Positions 48,601 through 58,164 of a stretch of 64,000 nucleotides of DNA are shown piece by piece. The stretch comes from Streptomyces broussonetiae (lineage in GTDB: Bacteria > Actinomycetota > Actinomycetes > Streptomycetales > Streptomycetaceae): assembly GCF_009796285.1 (NCBI RefSeq), contig NZ_CP047020.1, positions 3,596,001 through 3,660,000 on the forward strand, read 5' to 3'. The notes below the pieces were generated by a model. The model had not been told where the DNA came from and did not search any database. It was given only the letters and a program-made list of their open reading frames with translations. A program made the position numbers and the translations under genes. Each line of letters opens with the position of its first letter. The stretch's first letter is position 1.

Positions 48601-48674
48601 CGGGCGCCGAGCGGCCGGCAGTACAGGAGAGGGTGGGCGTCGCCCGGGCATCCGGGGGGCGCCCACCCTCGGCG

Positions 48675-49634
48675 TTACCCGCACGTGGTGTGCCGGGAGG
48701 CGGGCAGCGCCGCGGTGATCCATGCCCGGTTGACGGCGACGCGGGTGTCCCCGACGGCCCACAGGCTCGCGTTCTGCCCGCCCGCGCCGACCGTGACGAG
48801 CACGTGCTGCCCCTTGCGCGGGGCCGGCCGCGCCCCGGCGTCCAGCAGGAAGGCGACCTCGGCCGGGCCGTGCGCGGGCTTGTAGGAGCGGCTGACGGTG
48901 AGCGTGACCCGGCGCCACGGGGCCGGCTTGCCCGGCCTCACCTCGGCCACCGTGCCCTCCACGACCAGCCGGGAGCAGGCGAGGCCGAGCGCGGGGTCGG
49001 CCGGCGGCCCGCCGTCCGTCGCGACGGGCGCCCTGACGCTCTTGGCGGCGGTGTTCGCCCCGGCACTGTCGTCGTCCGCGCCACCGGCGTGCACCACCAT
49101 CCACCCGAACCCGGCGACCAGCCCGAGCGCCGCACCACCGGCAAGCACCCCGAACACGCCCCGCACCACCCGTCGCCGCCCGGAGGGACGACCGGGACGC
49201 GGCGGACGCAAGGGACGGGCGGGACGGGCGGCACGGGGAGTGGTCGTGCGGGGGCGACGAAGGCGTGGCGGGACGGGTTCGGACCGCGCCGACCGGGCGG
49301 GCTGCGGAGACGGCCCGGGCTGCGTGAGCCGACCGGGCTGCGTGAGCCGTCCGCCCTGCGGAGGCTGGGCCGGCCGGGGGGATGCCCCGGCCTCCTCCGC
49401 GGCCGTCTGCGCGGTCTGCGCGGTCTGCGCGGTCTGCGCGGTCAACGTCTCGGCCAGCCGGGCCAGTTGCTCCCTCAGCACCGCCACGTCGGCCTCGGCC
49501 GCCCGGTGCTCGGCCAGGAAGGCGGGGTCCCGTCGGGCCTCCTCCGGTAGCGCTTCCCCGGTGATGGCGGCCATGAGCGCGTCCATGCCGCCGTACTCCT
49601 CGGCCCCCCGCGTGCCCCCGTGCTCGGCGGTCAC
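48675..49634 (-). CDS. Membrane partner (putative anti-sigma factor) of the ECF sigma factor
   Basis: 319 residues. The N-terminal 85 residues are cytoplasmic, with a Gln-Thr-Ala repeat encoded by four 9-bp units (49405-49440). A Pro/Arg linker with RLTQPGRLTQPG and one membrane helix (GVFGVLAGGAALGLVAGFGW, about 180-200) follow, then an external domain of about 115 residues. No HxxxCxxC zinc anti-sigma motif is present. GTG 49634 starts one base after the sigma stop, the classical sigma/anti-sigma coupling. The role is inferred from this arrangement. Confidence 0.75.
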   Translation of the reverse strand: MTAEHGGTRGAEEYGGMDALMAAITGEALPEEARRDPAFLAEHRAAEADVAVLREQLARLAETLTAQTAQTAQTAQTAAEEAGASPRPAQPPQGGRLTQPGRLTQPGPSPQPARSARSEPVPPRLRRPRTTTPRAARPARPLRPPRPGRPSGRRRVVRGVFGVLAGGAALGLVAGFGWMVVHAGGADDDSAGANTAAKSVRAPVATDGGPPADPALGLACSRLVVEGTVAEVRPGKPAPWRRVTLTVSRSYKPAHGPAEVAFLLDAGARPAPRKGQHVLVTVGAGGQNASLWAVGDTRVAVNRAWITAALPASRHTTCG

Positions 49635-49635
49635 G

Positions 49636-50187
49636 TCACACCACCTCGTTCTCGTGCAGCCGGTCGCGCAGTGCGCGGACCGCCGTGTGCAGCCTGCTCT
49701 TGACCGTGCCCTCGGGGATGCCCAGTTCCTCGGCGATGCCCCGTACCGGCAGATCGGCGAAGAAGCGCAGCACGAGCACCTGCCGCTGGACCGCGGGCAG
49801 TTCGTCCAGGCCCTGGGCCACGGCGAGGGAGAGCAGGCTGGTCTCCTCGCCGGAGGGGTGGGCCGGCTCGTGCAGCGCGGCCAGCCGTTCCCCCAGTCGT
49901 TCCCGGCGCCGTTCGGCCCGGTGCCAGTCCATGGCGAGGTGGGAGGCGACGACCGCCACCCACGCCGACACGTCCCGCGGTGCCTCCTGCCCGCTCGCGG
50001 TCCGCTCCAGCAGCCGCAGCCGGACCTGCTGCACCCCGTCCGGCAGGTCCGACTGCGGCACACCACCGAGCGCGAGCACTGCCCGTACCCGGCGTTCCTG
50101 GTCCGCGTCCAGCGGGTCGTCGCCGGTACGGTCGTCCGTACCGGCCGCATGCGACACCTGGTCGCGGCGCGCCCCTCCGCGCAGCAC
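49636..50187 (-). CDS. ECF-type RNA polymerase sigma factor
   Basis: 183 residues. Region 2 covers about 25-95 (GVQQVRLRLLERTASG, then ASHLAMDWHRAERR). Region 4 covers 120-178 (LPAVQRQVLVLRFFADLPVRGI and EGTVKSRLHTAVRAL). GTG 50187 has GAGGGGGG upstream. The stop is one base from the membrane partner's start. It would direct transcription of an extracytoplasmic response set; its own promoter should lie in 50188-50509. Confidence 0.92.
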   Translation of the reverse strand: MLRGGARRDQVSHAAGTDDRTGDDPLDADQERRVRAVLALGGVPQSDLPDGVQQVRLRLLERTASGQEAPRDVSAWVAVVASHLAMDWHRAERRRERLGERLAALHEPAHPSGEETSLLSLAVAQGLDELPAVQRQVLVLRFFADLPVRGIAEELGIPEGTVKSRLHTAVRALRDRLHENEVV

Positions 50188-50509
50188 AAGCCACCCCCCT
50201 CACGCGTTTTCCCTATGACGCCGCAGCCGGCGAAAACGTTCGAGGTGTATGTCACACCGCAGTGTGGCCGAGGGCCGCACGGGCAGGGGCGGGACGGCAC
50301 AGCTTGCGGCGCAGGGCCCCGGTGGGGGGAATTCCTCCAGCTCAGCGGGGTGATCGGCGGAGGTGTGGAACCGGCGGCCGGGGGAAATCTGTCCCATTCC
50401 TCGGGCACGCACGGCAAAGAATTGGACAGGCGGACCGGGGTCGGCCGCATGATGGAAAAGCCCCGGTCATGCGCCTGGTCATGGAAGAGACACAAAAGAG
50501 GGAGTCGCT
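50188..50509. promoter_or_regulatory. Divergent promoter region between the sigma gene and asd
   Basis: 322 bases without a supported gene; open frames are shadows on both strands. The stretch 50210-50260 is less GC-rich. No consensus promoter or operator could be assigned confidently. GAGGGAG at 50498-50504 is the ribosome site of asd. Confidence 0.4.
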
Positions 50510-51529
50510 GTGAGGGTCGGAATCGTCGGAGCCACCGGTCAGGTCGGCACGGTCATGCGCAGGATCCTCGTGGAGCGGAACTTCCCGGTGACACAGCTGC
50601 GGCTGTTCGCCTCGGCACGCTCGGCGGGCACAGTGCTGGACGGCGTGACGGTGGAGGACGCGTCGAGCGCCGACTACACCGGCCTCGACATCGTGCTCTT
50701 CTCCGCGGGCGGTGCGACCTCCAGGGCGCTGGCCGAGAAGGTCGCCTCCCAGGGCGCCGTCGTGATCGACAACTCCTCGGCCTGGCGCAAGGACCCCGAG
50801 GTCCCGCTGGTCGTCTCCGAGGTGAACCCGCACGCGATCGCGGACCGGCCCAAGGGCATCATCGCCAACCCGAACTGCACCACGATGGCCGCGATGCCGG
50901 TCCTGAAGCCGCTGCACGAGGAGGCCGGTCTCCAGGCGCTGGTCGTCGCCACCTACCAGGCGGTGTCCGGCTCGGGTCTCGCGGGCGTGGCCGAGCTGCA
51001 CGGCCAGGCGCAGAAGGTCGTCGCCGAGGCCGACAGGCTGACCCACGACGGCGCGGCGGTCGACTTCCCCGAGCCGCAGGTCTACAAGCGGCCGATCGCC
51101 TTCAACGTGCTCCCGCTGGCGGGCTCGATCGTCGACGACGGTCTGAACGAGACCGACGAGGAGCAGAAGCTGCGCAACGAGTCCCGCAAGATCCTGGAGA
51201 TCCCGGGCCTCAAGGTGTCCGGCACCTGTGTGCGCGTCCCGGTCTTCTCCGGCCACTCCCTCCAGGTCAACGCCCGCTTCGCCCGCCCGCTCTCCCCCCA
51301 GCGCGCGACCGAGCTGCTGGCGAAGGCGCCGGGCGTCGCCCTCTCGGACATCCCGACCCCGCTGCAGGCGGCCGGTCAGGACCCCTCGTACGTCGGCCGC
51401 ATCCGAGGTGACGAGACGGTGGACAACGGCCTCGCGCTGTTCATCTCCAACGACAACCTCCGCAAGGGTGCCGCGCTGAACGCGGTCCAGATCGCGGAGC
51501 TGGTGGCGGCGGAGCTGTCCGCGAAGTAG
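50510..51529 (+). CDS. asd: Aspartate-semialdehyde dehydrogenase
   Basis: 339 residues. NADPH-dependent reduction of aspartyl phosphate in the lysine/methionine/threonine pathway. Rossmann motif VGATGQVG (6-13), catalytic Cys123 in NPNCTT, substrate loop SGSGLAGVAEL and His in FSGHSLQVN are intact. GTG start at 50510, behind GAGGGAG. No aspartokinase gene is adjacent, so this is probably one of two asd copies usual in Streptomyces. Confidence 0.95.
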   Translation: MRVGIVGATGQVGTVMRRILVERNFPVTQLRLFASARSAGTVLDGVTVEDASSADYTGLDIVLFSAGGATSRALAEKVASQGAVVIDNSSAWRKDPEVPLVVSEVNPHAIADRPKGIIANPNCTTMAAMPVLKPLHEEAGLQALVVATYQAVSGSGLAGVAELHGQAQKVVAEADRLTHDGAAVDFPEPQVYKRPIAFNVLPLAGSIVDDGLNETDEEQKLRNESRKILEIPGLKVSGTCVRVPVFSGHSLQVNARFARPLSPQRATELLAKAPGVALSDIPTPLQAAGQDPSYVGRIRGDETVDNGLALFISNDNLRKGAALNAVQIAELVAAELSAK

Positions 51530-52031
51530 GGCACTCACCGGCAGTCGTACGGCGCGGGCGGTCACGGTCACGTGGCCGCCCGCGCCGTGTCCGCGGCCGG
51601 GGCGGATCTGCTCACCCGGCCGCTCCCGCCGTCCGCGCAACGGCCGCCGGCGGGAGCGACCGGCGTGACGGCCGTGTTGAACACCCCGGCGAACAGTGCG
51701 CAGGCCGCCTCCGGGCCCCCGGGCGCGACCGGCGGTCAGCCGGTTCCGCGCCGGGACGGGCACCCGCCGTACGCCGGGACGGGCACCCGCCGTACGCCGT
51801 GGCGGACACCCGCCGTACGCCGTGGCGGACACCCGCCGTACGCCGTGGCGGACACCCCGCCGTACGCCGGTCCCCGCACCAGCGGCAGCACGGCCGCGCC
51901 GGCCGCCGTACCGCCGACGGGGACCGAACAGCAGGAGGACGGCGGTGGGCGGCCGAGGGCGCGGCGCATGGCTCCGCCGGAGGGACGCGAAGGGCGCCCG
52001 GCACGGAGTCCGGGCGCCCTCGTCGGTGGTG
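51530..52031. repeat. Intergenic region with six 23-bp tandem repeats and a terminator
   Basis: Units at 51753-51775, 51776-51798, 51799-51821, 51822-51844, 51845-51867 and 51868-51891 (one extra C). The last 15 bases of each, ACCCGCCGTACGCC in core, are constant. Units 1-2 start GGGACGGGC and units 3-6 start GTGGCGGAC. CCGCC and GGCGG within neighbouring units can pair. AGGGCGCCCGG (51991-52001) and CCGGGCGCCCT (52010-52020) form the terminator of the convergent pepN copy. No gene is supported, though leftward frames contain Tyr-Gly-Gly repeats. Confidence 0.8.
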
Positions 52032-54641
52032 CTACTTGCCGGCCGCCGCGTCTGCGGCCTGGGCCCTCAGGGCCCGCTCGACACCCGCACGGGACTCCGA
52101 GACGAGGCGGCGCAGGGCCGCGTTCGGCTCGGCCGCGGCCAGCCAGGTGTCGGTCTTGGCCAGGGTCTCCTCGGAGACCTGGACCGTCGGGTACAGGCCG
52201 ATCGCGATCTGCTGGGCGATCTCGTGCGAGCGGGAGTCCCACACGCCCTTGAGGATCTCGAAGTACGTGTCCGTGAAGGGCGCCAGCAGCTCGCGCTGGT
52301 CGGTCTGGACGAAGCCGCCGATGACGGCCTCCTGCACGGCGTTGGGCAGCTTGTCGGAGTCGACCACCGAGGCCCAGGCCTCCGCCTTGGCCTCCGGCGT
52401 CGGCCGGGCCGCGCGGGCGGTGGCCGCGTGCCGCTCACCGGCCGCGGTCCGGTCCCGCTCGTACTCGGCCGCGATCTCCGCCTCGTCGAACCGGCCGACC
52501 GCCGCCAGCCGCTCCACGAACGCCCAGCGCAGCTCGGTGTCCACGGCCAGACCCTCGACGGTGTGGGTGCCCTCCAGCAGGCCCTCCAGCAGGTCCAGCT
52601 GCTCGGGGGTGCGGGCGGTCGCCGCGAAGGCACGGGCCCAGGCCAGCTGGTGGTCGCTCGCCGCCTCGGCCGCCCGCAGGTGGGCCAGCGTCGCGTCGGT
52701 CCAGCGGGTGAGCAGGGACTCGCGGGCGGTCGGGTCGGCGTACAGGTCGACGGCGAGCTTGACCTGGCGGTGCAGCGACTGCACCACGCCGATGTCGGAC
52801 TCCTTGCCGATGCCCGACAGGACGAGGGACAGGTAGTCGCGGGCGGCCAGTTCGCCGTCGCGCGTCATGTCCCAGGCCGAGGCCCAGCACAGCGCGCGCG
52901 GCAGGGACTCGGTGAAGTCGCCGAGGTGCTCGGTGACGAAGGCCAGCGACTGCTCGTCCAGGCGGACCTTCGCGTACGACAGGTCGTCGTCGTTGAGCAG
53001 GATCACCGCGGGACGGCGCTTGCCGGTCAGCTGCGGCACGGCCGTCAGCTCGCCGTCGACGTCCAGCTCGACGCGCTCGGTGCGCACCAGCTTGCCGCTC
53101 GCGGGGTCGCGGTCGTAGCAGCCGATCGCGATGCGGTGCGGGCGCAGCACCGGCTCGCCCTGGGCGCCCGCGGGCAGCGCCGGGGCCTCCTGGCGGACGG
53201 CGAAGGAGGTGAGGACCCCGTCGGCGTCCGTGGCCACCTCGGGCCGCAGGATGTTGATGCCGGCCGTCTCCAGCCACTTCTTCGACCAGGTCTTCAGGTC
53301 GCGGCCGGAGGTCTCCTCCAGGGCGCCGAGCAGGTCGGACAGGCGGGTGTTGCCGAACGCGTGCCGCTTGAAGTAGGCCTGCACGCCCTGGAAGAACTCG
53401 TCCTCGCCGACGTACGCGACGAGCTGCTTGAGGACCGAGGCGCCCTTGGCGTACGTGATGCCGTCGAAGTTGACGAGCACGTCGTCCAGGTCGCGGATGT
53501 CCGCCATGATCGGGTGCGTGGACGGCAGCTGGTCCTGCCGGTACGCCCAGGTCTTCATGGAGTTGGCGAACGTGGTCCACGAGTGCGGCCAGCGCGAGCC
53601 GGGGGCGGCGGCCTGGCAGGCGATGGAGGTGTAGGTGGCGAACGACTCGTTCAGCCACAGGTCGTTCCACCACTCCATCGTGACGAGGTCGCCGAACCAC
53701 ATGTGGGCCAGCTCGTGCAGGATGGTCTCGGCCCGCATCTCGTACGCCGCGTCGGTCACCTTGGACCGGAAGACGTACTGGTCGCGGATGGTGACGGCGC
53801 CCGCGTTCTCCATCGCGCCCGCGTTGAACTCCGGCACGAAGAGCTGGTCGTACTTCGCGAAGGGGTACTTGTAGTCGAACTTCTCCTGGAACCAGTCGAA
53901 GCCCTGCCGGGTCACCTCGAAGATCGCGTCCGAGTCCAGGAACTCGGCGAGCGACGGACGGCAGTAGATGCCCAGCGGCACGCTCTGCCCGTCCTTCTCG
54001 TACACGCTGTGCACGGAGTGGTACGGGCCCGCGATGATCGCGGTGATGTACGTCGAGATGCGCGGGGTCGGCTCGAAGGCCCAGACGTTGTCCTTGGGCT
54101 CGGGGGTCGGTGAGTTCGAGATCACCGTCCAGCCCTCGGGCGCCTTCACGGTGAACCGGAAGGTGGCCTTCAGGTCCGGCTGCTCGAAGGAGGCGAACAC
54201 CCGGCGGGCGTCCGGGACCTCGAACTGGGTGTAGAGGTAGGCCTGCTCGTCGACGGGGTCGACAAAGCGGTGCAGCCCCTCGCCGGTGTTGGTGTAGGCG
54301 CAGTCCGCGACGACCCGCAGGACGTTGCGGCCCTCCAGCAGCCCCGGCAGGGCGATCCGCGAGTCCGCGAACACCTCGGCGGGGTCGAGCGCGTCGCCGT
54401 TCAGAGTCACTTCGTGCACGGTGGGCGCCACCAGGTCGATGAAGGACTCACCGCCGCGCGCGACGTCGAAGCGCACCGTGGTCACGGACCGGTAGGTGCC
54501 TCCCCCGCTCCCGGCTTCGCTCGAGCGGGCGGTACCCCCATCCTGCGCTCCGGAGAGGTCGAGATCGATCTCGTACGAGTCAACGGTGAGCAGCTCGGCC
54601 CGCTGCTGCGCCTCTTCGCGAGTCAGGTTTGTGCCAGGCAC
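52032..54641 (-). CDS. pepN: Aminopeptidase N, M1 family (copy 2)
   Basis: 869 residues. Same architecture as the gene at 34438: GAMEN motif, zinc site HELAHMWFGD at about residue 306 and third ligand in LWLNESFATY, then the ERAP1-like C-terminal domain. GTG start at 54641 behind GAGGAG. The classical Glu-after-Asn (NES) is kept here, whereas copy 1 has KES. Terminator at 51991. The two copies are about half identical by eye, so an old duplication or separate acquisition rather than a recent one. Confidence 0.95.
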   Translation of the reverse strand: MPGTNLTREEAQQRAELLTVDSYEIDLDLSGAQDGGTARSSEAGSGGGTYRSVTTVRFDVARGGESFIDLVAPTVHEVTLNGDALDPAEVFADSRIALPGLLEGRNVLRVVADCAYTNTGEGLHRFVDPVDEQAYLYTQFEVPDARRVFASFEQPDLKATFRFTVKAPEGWTVISNSPTPEPKDNVWAFEPTPRISTYITAIIAGPYHSVHSVYEKDGQSVPLGIYCRPSLAEFLDSDAIFEVTRQGFDWFQEKFDYKYPFAKYDQLFVPEFNAGAMENAGAVTIRDQYVFRSKVTDAAYEMRAETILHELAHMWFGDLVTMEWWNDLWLNESFATYTSIACQAAAPGSRWPHSWTTFANSMKTWAYRQDQLPSTHPIMADIRDLDDVLVNFDGITYAKGASVLKQLVAYVGEDEFFQGVQAYFKRHAFGNTRLSDLLGALEETSGRDLKTWSKKWLETAGINILRPEVATDADGVLTSFAVRQEAPALPAGAQGEPVLRPHRIAIGCYDRDPASGKLVRTERVELDVDGELTAVPQLTGKRRPAVILLNDDDLSYAKVRLDEQSLAFVTEHLGDFTESLPRALCWASAWDMTRDGELAARDYLSLVLSGIGKESDIGVVQSLHRQVKLAVDLYADPTARESLLTRWTDATLAHLRAAEAASDHQLAWARAFAATARTPEQLDLLEGLLEGTHTVEGLAVDTELRWAFVERLAAVGRFDEAEIAAEYERDRTAAGERHAATARAARPTPEAKAEAWASVVDSDKLPNAVQEAVIGGFVQTDQRELLAPFTDTYFEILKGVWDSRSHEIAQQIAIGLYPTVQVSEETLAKTDTWLAAAEPNAALRRLVSESRAGVERALRAQAADAAAGK

Positions 54642-54753
54642 GCGGTCATCTCCTCGTTATGTGTGGGTTGCGCCATCCTTCCATGGGATCCACAGGAAGC
54701 GCGATGTCCGGTTCCCGCCGGTGGGCGGGGCGCCCGGGCAGGAGGCTGGACCC

Positions 54754-55236
54754 ATGACGACCGCACACACCGCACGGCCCGTCCCGCCCCGGGTGCTCGA
54801 GGAACTGCGCACCGCCGACGACGCCGGCCGCCCCCTGGCCCCCTTCACCGACGAGGAGGGCGGCGCCCCGCTGCGCTGCTGTCTGCGGCGCGCTGCGCCG
54901 GGCGAGCCGATCGCCCTGGTGTCGTACGCGCCGCTGCGCCGCTGGGCGGCCGAGACGGGCGCCGATCCCGGGGCGTACGACGAGCAGGGCCCGGTCTTCG
55001 TCCACGCCGAGGACTGCCCCGGCCCGTCCGGCACCGACCTGCCCTTCACCGACTCCCCGCGCGTCCTGCGGCGCTACTCCGCCGACGGCCGCATCCTGGG
55101 CGGCCGCCTGGTGAGCCCCTCGGAGGGCTTCGCATCGGCCTTCTCGGCGGCCTTCGCCGACCCCGAGGTGGCGTTGGTACACGTCCGGGCGGTGGAGTAC
55201 GGGTGCTTTCTGTACGAGGTGCGGCGGGACCGGTAG
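54754..55236 (+). CDS. DUF1203 protein
   Basis: 160 residues. Family features are LRCCLRRAAPGEPIALVSYAPL near residues 40-61 (in two parts), GPVFVHAEDC and VRAVEYGCFLYEV. The double Cys CC and single Cys in AEDC and YGC could bind metal. Function of the family is not known. ATG 54754 follows GGAGG by about nine bases. Divergent from pepN copy 2. Confidence 0.88.
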   Translation: MTTAHTARPVPPRVLEELRTADDAGRPLAPFTDEEGGAPLRCCLRRAAPGEPIALVSYAPLRRWAAETGADPGAYDEQGPVFVHAEDCPGPSGTDLPFTDSPRVLRRYSADGRILGGRLVSPSEGFASAFSAAFADPEVALVHVRAVEYGCFLYEVRRDR

Positions 55237-55352
55237 GCGGTGAGCCTCCCCAGCGTCCTTGCGGCACTGCGGACGCTGCGCGTGGTGGACACCCGCGGCA
55301 GCCGTCCGGTCGAGGCCACCGCCATGACCGGGGCGGGCCGCTGCTGCGCAGT

Positions 55353-56276
55353 TCAGTACGGGTTCACGCCCGGGTGAGCGCCGGCCGCGGCGGCACCCCG
55401 CAGGGCTTGCAGTACGTGCGTCACCGCGCGCCCCGACTCCCCGCCCCTGCGCACCGCCGCCGTCACATGGCGGACCGGGCCGTCCGGGCCGAGGTCGCGC
55501 ATCACGACGCCGTCGCGGCGGGTCGCGGCCATTCTCGGGACCAGGGCCACGCCCATGCCCGCCTCCACCATGGCGAGGATCGCGGTCCAGCCGGAGGCCG
55601 AGTGGCCCTGGTGGGGGCTGAAGCCGGCCGCCTCGCAGGCGCGGCGGGTGATGTCCGACCAGGGGCCGCTGCCGCCGAAGATCCAGGGTTCGGCGGCCAG
55701 GTCCGTCAGCGTCAGGTCGGGGGCCGGCGCCAGCGGGTGGTCCGGGGGCAGGGCGACGTCCAAGGGGTCGGCCAGGAGGGGGACCTGGGTCAGGCGGGGG
55801 TCGGCCGCGCTCGGGGCCTCGGCCGCCAGGGACAGGGCCAGGTCGACCTCGCCGGCGGTCAGCAGATCGTAGGCCTCGGCCGCCTCCGCCTCCCGTACGC
55901 GGACCAGCACCCCGGGGTGGGTGCCCCGCAGGGCCCGTACGGCCGGTACGACCAGGGTGGGGACCGAGGTCGGGAAGGCGCCCACCCGGACCTCTCCCGC
56001 CTCTCCCCCGGTGTACGCCGCCAACGCGGCCTGCGCGCGCTCCAGTTGCTCGAAGACCGGCTCGGTGTGGGTCAGCACCAGGCGGGCCGCGTCGGTGAGG
56101 CGCACCCGGCGGCCCCGGGCCTCCAGCAGGGGTACGCCGAGCTGCCGGGAGAGGTTGGTGAGCTGCTGGGAGACCGCGGACGGGGTCATGTGCAGGGCCT
56201 CGGCCGTCGCGGTGACCGTCCCGCGCTCGCGCAGGGTCCGCAGGATCTGCAGCTTCCTGATGTCCCAGTCGGCCAT
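55353..56276 (-). CDS. LysR-type transcriptional regulator
   Basis: 307 residues. HTH at residues 1-62 (TVTATAEALHMTPSAVSQQL). The effector domain from 90 onward includes VRVGAFPTS and GMGVALVPRMA. ATG 56276. It lies 17 bases after the EamA exporter gene on the same strand, which it may control, although LysR genes are more often divergent from their targets. Confidence 0.93.
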   Translation of the reverse strand: MADWDIRKLQILRTLRERGTVTATAEALHMTPSAVSQQLTNLSRQLGVPLLEARGRRVRLTDAARLVLTHTEPVFEQLERAQAALAAYTGGEAGEVRVGAFPTSVPTLVVPAVRALRGTHPGVLVRVREAEAAEAYDLLTAGEVDLALSLAAEAPSAADPRLTQVPLLADPLDVALPPDHPLAPAPDLTLTDLAAEPWIFGGSGPWSDITRRACEAAGFSPHQGHSASGWTAILAMVEAGMGVALVPRMAATRRDGVVMRDLGPDGPVRHVTAAVRRGGESGRAVTHVLQALRGAAAAGAHPGVNPY

Positions 56277-56293
56277 GTCGAGAAAGCTACACG

Positions 56294-57193
56294 TCAACGG
56301 CGTGCCCCGGCGCCGAGCACCACCCCGCCCAGGATCAGGGCCATCGACAGCAGCTGCGGCCACCCTGTCGTCTCGCCGAGCACGGCCCAGGACAGCAGGG
56401 CCACGCAGACCGGCTGGAGGTAGTAGACGATGCCCGCGCGGGTCGCGCCGACCAGGGCGATGGCCTTGTTCCATGCGAAGAAGGCGACGGCGGAGGAAGC
56501 CACGCCGACGTAGAGGAGGGGCAGCACCGTTGCGGGGGTCGCGGTGAAGCCGCCCTGGACGGCGACGCTCGCGGCCTGGACGGGGAGCAGGAGAACGGTG
56601 CCGGTCAGGAACGTGGTGAACAGGAAGGACGGACCGCCCAGTTCGGCCGGCCTGCGGCGAAGCAGCGCACTGTAGCCGGCGAAGCTGCACGCGGCGGCGA
56701 TCATCCACAGGTCTCCGGCGGAGAAGTGGGCGCCGCCCCCGACGAGCAGCGCCACACCGGCGCAGGCGATGAGCAGGCCGGTGGTGCGCCGGGCGCCGAG
56801 CCGTACGCCGCCCAGCCGTTCGAACAGCGCCATGAGGACCGGCGAGGCCGCCATGATCATGCCCATGGTGGCGGCCGGGGTGGTCAGTCCTGCCTGGTTG
56901 ACGAGGGTGTTGTAGACGGCCACGCCGAGGAACGACGCGAGGAGCACATAGCGGGCGTGCCGCCGGATCAGCCGCCGCTGTCGCCACGCCTGCCGGGCAC
57001 CGAAGGGGGCCACGGCGACCAGTGCGATCACCCAGCGCCAGAAGGCGTGCTGCACGGGCGGGACGCTGTCGTGCAGGCCGCGGGAAGTGACGAAGCTGCC
57101 GGACCAGACGACCGTGGCGAGGGCGGCGCAGGCGAGGCCGAGCAACGGGGAGGTGGCTGTGGGAGCGGCGGTCCGGGGCAGGACGGCTGTCAC
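56294..57193 (-). CDS. EamA/DMT-family exporter
   Basis: 299 residues, ten membrane helices in two EamA repeats (about 18-145 and 160-295). WSGSFVTSRG at the first helix and RAGIVYYLQPVCVALLSW in the second repeat are typical. GTG 57193 with AAGGAA upstream. Metabolite exporters of this family carry amino acids or similar compounds; substrate unknown. Probably cotranscribed with the LysR gene downstream. Confidence 0.9.
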   Translation of the reverse strand: MTAVLPRTAAPTATSPLLGLACAALATVVWSGSFVTSRGLHDSVPPVQHAFWRWVIALVAVAPFGARQAWRQRRLIRRHARYVLLASFLGVAVYNTLVNQAGLTTPAATMGMIMAASPVLMALFERLGGVRLGARRTTGLLIACAGVALLVGGGAHFSAGDLWMIAAACSFAGYSALLRRRPAELGGPSFLFTTFLTGTVLLLPVQAASVAVQGGFTATPATVLPLLYVGVASSAVAFFAWNKAIALVGATRAGIVYYLQPVCVALLSWAVLGETTGWPQLLSMALILGGVVLGAGARR

Positions 57194-57234
57194 GGGGTTC
57201 CTTTCGGCGGGAGCGGCAGCGGCTGGGCGTGCTG

Positions 57235-58164
57235 CTACCGTCGCAAGGAGTGACCTGTCAGGTCCATCGAAACTTTTCGACCGTTCTTTTCAGAAGAACC
57301 GAACGATGGCCGGGCGCGTTCCCCGAGCTGCCCCGCCAGCGTCGCCCCGAACGCCAGCGCCATGCCCGCCACCTGCACCGCGGTCAGCGCCTGCCCGAGC
57401 GCCACCCAGCCGACGACGGCCGCGGTCAGCGGGGACAGCGGCCCGAGGAAGGCGACCTGGGTGGCGGTGAGCCGGCCGATGCCGCGGAACCAGAGCCAGT
57501 AGGCGACGGCCGTGTTGGCCAGGGCGAGATAGAGGTAGCCGCCGACGGCCGGGCCGTCCAGGGCGGGCGGGGCGCCCTCGGTCAGGAAGGCGACGGGGGC
57601 GATGAGCAGGCCGCCCGCGGTGAGCTGCCAGCCGGTGAGAGCCAGCGGGCCGACGCCGTCCGGGCGGCCCCACCGCTTGGTCAGCACCGTCCCGGCGGCC
57701 ATGGACGCGGTGGACGCCACGGCCGCGAGCAGCCCTGTGACGTCGAGCGCACCGCTGCCCTGCAGGACGACGAGACTGACGCCGAGCGCGGCCACGGCGC
57801 CGGTGGCGAGCGTGCGCCCGGCCGGCCGCCGGCCCAGCAGCAGTGCCGAGAGGCCGACGACGAACAGCGGCTGGACCGAGCCGACGACGGCCGCCATTCC
57901 GCCGGGCAGCCGGTACGCCGACACGAACAGCAGCGGGAAGAAGGCGCCGATGTTCAGCGCGCCGAGCACCAGCGACTTCCACCACCAGGCGCCCTTGGGC
58001 AGCACCCGGGCCAGCGCCAGCAGCACGAGCCCGGCGGGCAGGGCCCGCATCAGGGCCGTGAACAGCGGCCGGTCCGGCGGCAGGAACTCGGTGGTCACCG
58101 CGTAGGTGGTGCCCCAGGAGACGGGGGCGAGGGCGGTGAGCCCAATCGTCGCGGAGCGTTTCAC
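57235..58164 (-). CDS. EamA/DMT-family exporter (second)
   Basis: 309 residues, ten helices. PVSWGTTYAVTTEFLPPDRP is the typical first helix and loop. GTG 58164 overlaps the stop of the MFS gene by four bases, so the two exporters are translationally coupled. The C-terminus is a 40-residue hydrophilic tail. Despite lying next to the EamA gene at 56294 it differs clearly from it, so not a tandem duplicate. Confidence 0.9.
   Translation of the reverse strand: MKRSATIGLTALAPVSWGTTYAVTTEFLPPDRPLFTALMRALPAGLVLLALARVLPKGAWWWKSLVLGALNIGAFFPLLFVSAYRLPGGMAAVVGSVQPLFVVGLSALLLGRRPAGRTLATGAVAALGVSLVVLQGSGALDVTGLLAAVASTASMAAGTVLTKRWGRPDGVGPLALTGWQLTAGGLLIAPVAFLTEGAPPALDGPAVGGYLYLALANTAVAYWLWFRGIGRLTATQVAFLGPLSPLTAAVVGWVALGQALTAVQVAGMALAFGATLAGQLGERARPSFGSSEKNGRKVSMDLTGHSLRR

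Noticed and set aside
51753..51891. CRISPR-like array
   Set aside because: The 23-bp units are contiguous with no spacers, and no cas genes are near.
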